Assembly (NCBI GenBank): GCA_036268455.1
Contig: DATAUD010000022.1
Location: 1 to 64,000 of the forward strand
Origin: DATAUD01 sp036268455
GTDB lineage: Bacteria > Verrucomicrobiota > Verrucomicrobiia > Limisphaerales > Palsa-1400
DNA: 64,000 bases
Reading direction: 5' to 3'
Shown: positions 59,862 to 64,000 of the stretch, in pieces
How the letters are laid out: each line of letters starts with the position of its first letter
Position numbering within the stretch: position 1 is the first letter of the stretch
Program-made: the position numbers and the translations under genes
The notes under the pieces: model-generated
The model's input: the letters and a program-made list of their open reading frames with translations, nothing else
What the model was told of the DNA's origin: nothing
Databases searched by the model: none

Positions 59862-60190
59862 TGCGAAATCCGGGCCGAAAAAATGTCACGCAATGCAAAA
59901 AAAATTTCACATGATTGGTGATGAACTCGGCCGTTTTTTTGCGGAAATCTTTAGTAACCTTGATTTGGCTTGATTGAGCGTCCGGTTGTGAAGGTTCCGT
60001 TTCGCCTTTTTCGGCTTCCTCTTTCTTCATTTTGGCTTCGTAACATTCCATAAAGACGTCAGGATTGGGAGTCAGGGAAACGGTGGAAAGTCTCGCCCTC
60101 ATCCTTAATCCTTCTCCACCGGGGAGAAGGAAAAAGTTTTGCGCTGGGTTGACCTTGGTTTTGGATTCTGTTCCAATTTTGACCAATGCC
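59862..60190. other. Gap holding a REP-like hairpin and no supported gene
   Basis: This gap between divergent genes has one clear feature, the hairpin at 60110-60130. A minus-strand frame (60051 down to 59764) has a K/E-rich start but overlaps the TPR gene and has no homologue I recognise. Promoters for the TPR-kinase operon and for the gene at 60191 must lie here. Confidence 0.5.
60095..60130 (+). repeat. REP-like hairpin element related to 55303-55336
   Basis: Arms CCTTCTCC (60110-60117) and GGAGAAGG (60123-60130) enclose ACCGG. The preceding GCCCTCATCC matches GCCCTCACCC of the first element. Both elements consist of CCCTCAYCC, a spacer of a few bases, and a C/T-rich arm, as in the intergenic repeats of many Gram-negative bacteria. 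It lies in the leader upstream of the gene starting at 60191. Confidence 0.55.
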
Positions 60191-61373
60191 ATGAATCGAC
60201 GATGTTTTCTTAAATATTCGATTTTTTCCGCTTGTACGATGTTGGCCGTGGCGGATGAACCGGCGGCCAATGACTGGCTTGCGTTGTGGGAGAAACATAT
60301 TCTTGACGAGTGCCACAATCGGTATTGCGATCGGGAACTTGGGGAGGAAATCGGGTGGCTGGTCAGCCCGTTTCTTAATGGGTTTTATTACGGGTATCGG
60401 GCGACACGCAATTTGAAATGGGTGGAGCGTTTGGCGGATTGGGCGGATTCATGGATCAAACGCGGGGTGAAGGAGCCGGATGGGTTTGTCGGCTGGCCGA
60501 AGAGCGGCACGGGCGGGGCGTCGGAGGAAAATTTTCTCACGGATAGCTTGCTGGGGGAGGCGATGGCGTTTCGACCGGTGGCGCTGATGGCGGACGAAAT
60601 CCAGAAGGACCCGGAGTTGAAGGAGAAATTTGGGGCGCGGGCGGCCGCGTGGCTGGAACTTGCCGGGCGGGTTTTTGAGAAGTGGGATTCGCGCGGTTGC
60701 TGGCGCGAGGTGGAGCAGGGGGGGCGTGTGGGTGGCGCCGGACTTCGGCATTGACGCCAAGACGGGGGGTTGGACGGACGGTTACGCGCGGCGCAAGACG
60801 GATGGTTTTTCAAATCCTGACAACAAGCAAAATCACATCGCGCGCTGGCTGCTGGCCATGCACGACGTGACGGGCAAGCCGGTTTATCGCGAGCGGGCAA
60901 GCCAGTGGTTTCACGTGATGAAATCACGGCTCAAGAAGCGCGATGAGGGGCGATATTTTGTGTGGAATTATTGGGAACCGGCGGGGCCGTGGGATTACAA
61001 AGCGGATGGTTCTCCGCGGCATTGGGTTGGGGTGCATCCGAACGGCGGGTATTATGGGATCGATGTGGAAGGGATGACTGCGGCGTTCGAGCACGGCATG
61101 GTTTTCACGCGGGAGGACATGCGAAGGCTCATTGCGACGAATCGCGACTTTATGTGGAACCGTCAAATGCACGGGGCGAAGTTTCAGCGCATTGACGGCG
61201 GCGAACCGGACAAGCGTTGGAAGGATTCGCCGGGGGCGCTTTGGACGGCGTTGGTTCCTTACGATGAAACGTTGCGTGAGATTTTCCTGGCGAACCACAA
61301 TCCGGCGAGTTGGAGCGGGCTCGCGGTGACGCCGTGGTATCTCTCGCTTCACGGGAAAATGAAGAGCGTGTAG
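60191..61373 (+). pseudogene. Frameshifted secreted protein, glycoside-hydrolase-like (two frames)
   Basis: The first part (60191-60754) starts MNRRCFLKYSIFSACTML, a Sec or Tat-like signal, and reads on through WADSWIKRGVKEPDGFVGWP to EKWDSRGCWREVEQGG. The second part (from about 60725 to 61373, in the next frame) continues VWVAPDFGIDAKTGGW and ends TPWYLSLHGK. The join lies at a run of seven G (60718-60724); six G would keep the frame open. A genuine loss or a sequencing error are both possible. The Trp-rich, alpha-barrel-like composition suggests a six-hairpin-type carbohydrate-active protein; no family is firmly assigned. Confidence 0.75.
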
Positions 61374-61383
61374 ATTGGCGGCG

Positions 61384-62637
61384 ATGATTTCGATATTCGC
61401 GAAAGTTTGCGGGGTTTTGATTGCGGCGAAATGGTGCGCGCAAATGGCGTTGGAATGGGTCAATCAAAAGCACGTCAAAGCCCATGCGTCGGTGGTGCCG
61501 GCTGCGTTTGTTGGGACAATTACGCCCGCAAATTATGCCAAATCGGTGGAATATACGCTGGTTAAAGGGCGATTCGAGATGATTGAGCTGACCTGGAATG
61601 CGGTGGTTTTGGCGGTTGTTCTTTTTAGCGGGGTGTTGCCGTGGTTTTATCGGATTTTTCCGGGAGCGAACGGGCCGTCGGTGTGGGCGGGGGCGGCGTA
61701 TCTTGTGGCGGTGGGAATTTTATTGGCGGCGGTGGATTTGCCATTTGAATGGCACGCGCAGTTTCATATCGAGGAACGGTTTGGGTTCAATACGACGACT
61801 GCCGCGACGTGGTGGATGGACCGCGTGAAAGGATTGTTGTTGACGGTGGCGCTGGGTTATCCGCTGCTGGTTTTGATTTTGAAGCTGGCGGTTTGGCTGG
61901 GGGCGTGGTGGTGGTTTTGGGCGTGGGTCTGCCTGGCTGTGTTCCAGCTTGTGATGATGCTGGTCGCGCCGGTTTTGATCATGCCGCTTTTCAACAAATT
62001 CACGGCGCTTCCGGCGGGAGCGTTGCGCGACGCCTTGATGTCGCTGGGTGAACGGGCGGGATTTCGCGCGCGCGACATTCAGGTGATGGATGGGAGCAAA
62101 CGGTCGCGGCACTCAAACGCTTTTTTCACAGGGTTGGGGCGATTTCGCAAGATCGTTTTGTTTGACACACTGGTGGAGCAGTTGGACCAGGCGGAATTGG
62201 AATCGGTCCTGGCGCACGAGATCGGGCATTACAAAAAGGGGCATATACCGAAGACGATTGCGTTGTCACTGGGAGGGTCGTTGTTGGGATTTTATATTAT
62301 CTCGGCTTTGGCGAAGGATGCGTGGTTTCTGGGCACGTTTGGTTTTGCGCAGGGGAACCTCGTGCCAGTCTTGCTGCTCATTTCGTTGCTGTCAGGGGCG
62401 GTGACATTTTGGCTGTCGCCGCTTTTTCATCTTTTGTCGAGGCGGCACGAGTATGAGGCGGATGCGTTTGCGGCGGAATTGATCAAGCGGGCCGAACCGC
62501 TGATTGCGGCGTTGCGGAAATTGAATGAGAAGAATCTCAGCAATCTGACGCCGCATCCGTTTTACAGCGGGTTTTATTATTCGCATCCGACATTGGTTGA
62601 AAGAGAGGCTGCACTCAAATCATTTAGTGGCAGATAA
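61384..62637 (+). CDS. Ste24-type M48 family zinc metalloprotease
   Basis: The protein has 417 residues and about seven membrane segments. The zinc motif is ESVLAHEIGHYKKGHI (HEIGH), with a later Glu in HEYEADAFAAELIKRAEPL. The N-terminal membrane region reads FEWHAQFHIEERFGFNTTTA, which is diagnostic of CAAX prenyl protease 1 (Ste24). It cleaves proteins at the inner membrane. ATG 61384 is chosen over a TTG three codons upstream. It follows the frameshifted gene by 10 bases and converges with the GH35 gene over an 18-base overlap. Confidence 0.9.
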   Translation: MISIFAKVCGVLIAAKWCAQMALEWVNQKHVKAHASVVPAAFVGTITPANYAKSVEYTLVKGRFEMIELTWNAVVLAVVLFSGVLPWFYRIFPGANGPSVWAGAAYLVAVGILLAAVDLPFEWHAQFHIEERFGFNTTTAATWWMDRVKGLLLTVALGYPLLVLILKLAVWLGAWWWFWAWVCLAVFQLVMMLVAPVLIMPLFNKFTALPAGALRDALMSLGERAGFRARDIQVMDGSKRSRHSNAFFTGLGRFRKIVLFDTLVEQLDQAELESVLAHEIGHYKKGHIPKTIALSLGGSLLGFYIISALAKDAWFLGTFGFAQGNLVPVLLLISLLSGAVTFWLSPLFHLLSRRHEYEADAFAAELIKRAEPLIAALRKLNEKNLSNLTPHPFYSGFYYSHPTLVEREAALKSFSGR

Positions 62638-64000
62638 TTTCCGAAGGTCGTTCAGGATTGGGGTGTCGAGACCGATGACGACTGGGTTAGTCGGGCCGAG
62701 CAAATCGAGGATGATGATTTCGTTGTCGCCGGGTTTCAGCCAGCAACCGGGGACGTATGCGGTTTGAGTCGGGCCGATGTTCCAGTAGCGGCACATACAA
62801 TGACCGTTGACCCATAAATCTCCTTTGCCCCAGCCGCGCATGTCCAGGAACGTATCGCCGGGCTGTGCGAGCGTGAAAGTTCCACGCCAGAACGCGGGGG
62901 CATCGACAGGCGGTTTTGCGGGGGCAAATTTCAGGCCGGCAATCATTTTGTCGTCCAAGGGCAGATTGTAAACGTCCCAGTTTTTCAGAATTTCTCCGGC
63001 GAGTTTTACGGGAGCAATGAGGCCCTTGTGATCGGCCATTTCGGGTCCGAAATTGATGCGGCCCATTGGCTCGACGAGAATGTCCAGCCGCGAATCGTGG
63101 TCGCGGGCGGGGATGGTCGCCGTGGCGGCGTTCGTGTTGCGTCTGTCAAACATATCAACGCGCCGGCCGTTAAGAAACACATAGCCGAAATCATGAATCG
63201 CCGCGGCTTCGAGCGTGGCGATGGGGCCGGAGGGGATTGTTGTACTATATAAAATGCAGCCGTAGCCCTGGTTGCACGATTCCATGTTGGGCGGCGTCTC
63301 GAAAGTTTGCGAGGCGGGCAGATTGTCGAAAACGGGCGCCATGCTGTCCAGCGTGACCGGCGCAAATGTGACGACGGGATTCCGGGCGGGCGGATCGGGC
63401 AGCTTTTCGCCGGGCATCAAGTATTTCGAGAAAAGCTCGCGGGTTTGGAAAAATTTCAGGGTCGTCCAGCCGGCTTCGCTGATCGGCGCGTCGTAATCGT
63501 AGCTGGAGGTGTCGGGTTTGAAGGGGCGATCACAGCCGGACCAGAGGTCGAACGTGGTGCCGCCGTGCGCCATGTAAATGCTGAAGGAGGCGTCGTGCGA
63601 AAGCATGTATTGGAGATCGGCGAGGTATTTTTTGGTGTCGCCATAATGATGCGGCTGGCCCCAGGTGTCGAACCAGCCGGGATAAAATTCACTGCAAATC
63701 AGCGGGCCGGTGGGTTGGAATTTGCGGAGCTTGCGAAAATTTCCCTGTGGGTCGCCGCCGAAATTTGCGGCTTGAAACAGATTGGTGTCGAGGCCGTTTT
63801 TCATGTCGTACGGGGGATTGCACTCGAAGAGAGGGACATCGAAACCGGCGTCGAGCAACGCTTGTTTGACGGCGTCCACGTATTGGGCGTCCTTGCCGAA
63901 GGAGCCGTATTCGTTTTCGACCTGGGCCATGATGATCGGGCCGCCGTGTGTGATTTGAAGGGGGCCGAGCACGCGGCCGACTTCCTTGAGGTAAGCGCGG
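62620..64000 (-). CDS. GH35 beta-galactosidase (N terminus beyond window end)
   Basis: The visible 460 residues lack the N-terminal part; the frame is open to the end of the sequence. The acid/base Glu lies in IIMAQVENEYGSFG, the nucleophile Glu in GPLICSEFYPGWFDTWG, and the carbohydrate-binding beta domains have WRGTFTL and GWGKGDLWVNGHCMCRYWNI, all family 35 landmarks. It hydrolyses beta-galactosides. It converges with the M48 gene. Together with the GH2 enzyme it suggests breakdown of galactose-rich polysaccharides. Confidence 0.93.
   Translation of the reverse strand, partial: RAYLKEVGRVLGPLQITHGGPIIMAQVENEYGSFGKDAQYVDAVKQALLDAGFDVPLFECNPPYDMKNGLDTNLFQAANFGGDPQGNFRKLRKFQPTGPLICSEFYPGWFDTWGQPHHYGDTKKYLADLQYMLSHDASFSIYMAHGGTTFDLWSGCDRPFKPDTSSYDYDAPISEAGWTTLKFFQTRELFSKYLMPGEKLPDPPARNPVVTFAPVTLDSMAPVFDNLPASQTFETPPNMESCNQGYGCILYSTTIPSGPIATLEAAAIHDFGYVFLNGRRVDMFDRRNTNAATATIPARDHDSRLDILVEPMGRINFGPEMADHKGLIAPVKLAGEILKNWDVYNLPLDDKMIAGLKFAPAKPPVDAPAFWRGTFTLAQPGDTFLDMRGWGKGDLWVNGHCMCRYWNIGPTQTAYVPGCWLKPGDNEIIILDLLGPTNPVVIGLDTPILNDLRKLSATK

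Noticed and set aside
59764..60051. K/E-rich minus-strand frame upstream of the TPR gene
   Set aside because: It overlaps the TPR gene start in another frame and shows no recognised domain or conservation that I can see.

Overview
The window looks like a chromosomal segment of a free-living, heterotrophic member of the Verrucomicrobiota. Pointers are a fucose/rhamnose-type bacterial microcompartment (BMC) locus of the PVC lineage, a PVC-type cytochrome c fused to a beta-propeller, an ECF sigma factor of the PF07638 type translationally coupled to a Ser/Thr kinase, GYF_2-domain proteins, and a basic protein made of repeated ARWAK units. All assignments come from reading the sequence and from recalled family motifs; no database search was run.

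Region by region. (1) 1-6768: the outer end of an IS5-family element (transposase start on the minus strand, terminal repeat ending at about 139) abuts a plus-strand operon of six genes that looks horizontally acquired: a large single-pass membrane protein whose 5' end was probably removed by the IS, a GYF_2-HNH nuclease-like protein with an apparent frameshift, a GYF_2 membrane protein, a MotA/TolQ/ExbB-type channel, and two related MotB/ExbD-like proteins with long coiled coils. This is the best candidate in the window for an undescribed, possibly anti-phage, system. (2) 7435-8630: three small tightly packed genes, two of them helix-turn-helix-like. (3) 8928-15921, minus strand: response regulator, membrane-fusion adaptor, RraA-like protein, RND pump and TolC-like channel in one operon. 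(4) 16333-18245: tRNA-Phe(GAA), a multi-pass TraB-like protein and the ARWAK-repeat protein. (5) 18344-26741, minus strand: a complete BMC operon (PduL, three BMC-H and three BMC-P shell proteins, acetate kinase, CoA-acylating aldehyde dehydrogenase, class II aldolase, lactate/malate-type dehydrogenase and a TIM-barrel aldolase-like enzyme), with a divergent DeoR regulator and an AT-rich operator-like stretch in between. A fuculose- or rhamnulose-phosphate would be cleaved by the aldolase, lactaldehyde oxidised to lactoyl-CoA, converted to lactoyl-phosphate by PduL and used by the kinase to make ATP, with the dehydrogenase able to recycle NADH.

(6) 27609-44109: metabolic and envelope genes: metallophosphoesterase, FAD desaturase-like enzyme, family 9 glycosyltransferase, Tat-exported aldo/keto reductase, EgtD-like methyltransferase, a dihydropteroate-synthase-like protein, the PVC cytochrome, a sugar isomerase-like protein, a histidine kinase with a response regulator, an SDR epimerase, LemA and a Mg2+-type P-ATPase. 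(7) 44381-46284: decayed gene fragments followed by a BglII/BstYI-like restriction-modification pair. (8) 46297-55301: GH2 beta-galactosidase, a secreted esterase, then a plus-strand run with a flavin reductase, GcvT, GcvH, GYF_2-RDD protein, LspA, RluD-type pseudouridine synthase and a zinc-ribbon membrane protein. (9) 55339-64000: S1/P1 nuclease, an operon of TPR protein, Ser/Thr kinase and ECF sigma factor, a frameshifted Tat/Sec-exported hydrolase-like gene, a Ste24-type M48 protease, and a GH35 beta-galactosidase cut by the window end. The glycosidases and the BMC fit a polysaccharide-degrading lifestyle.
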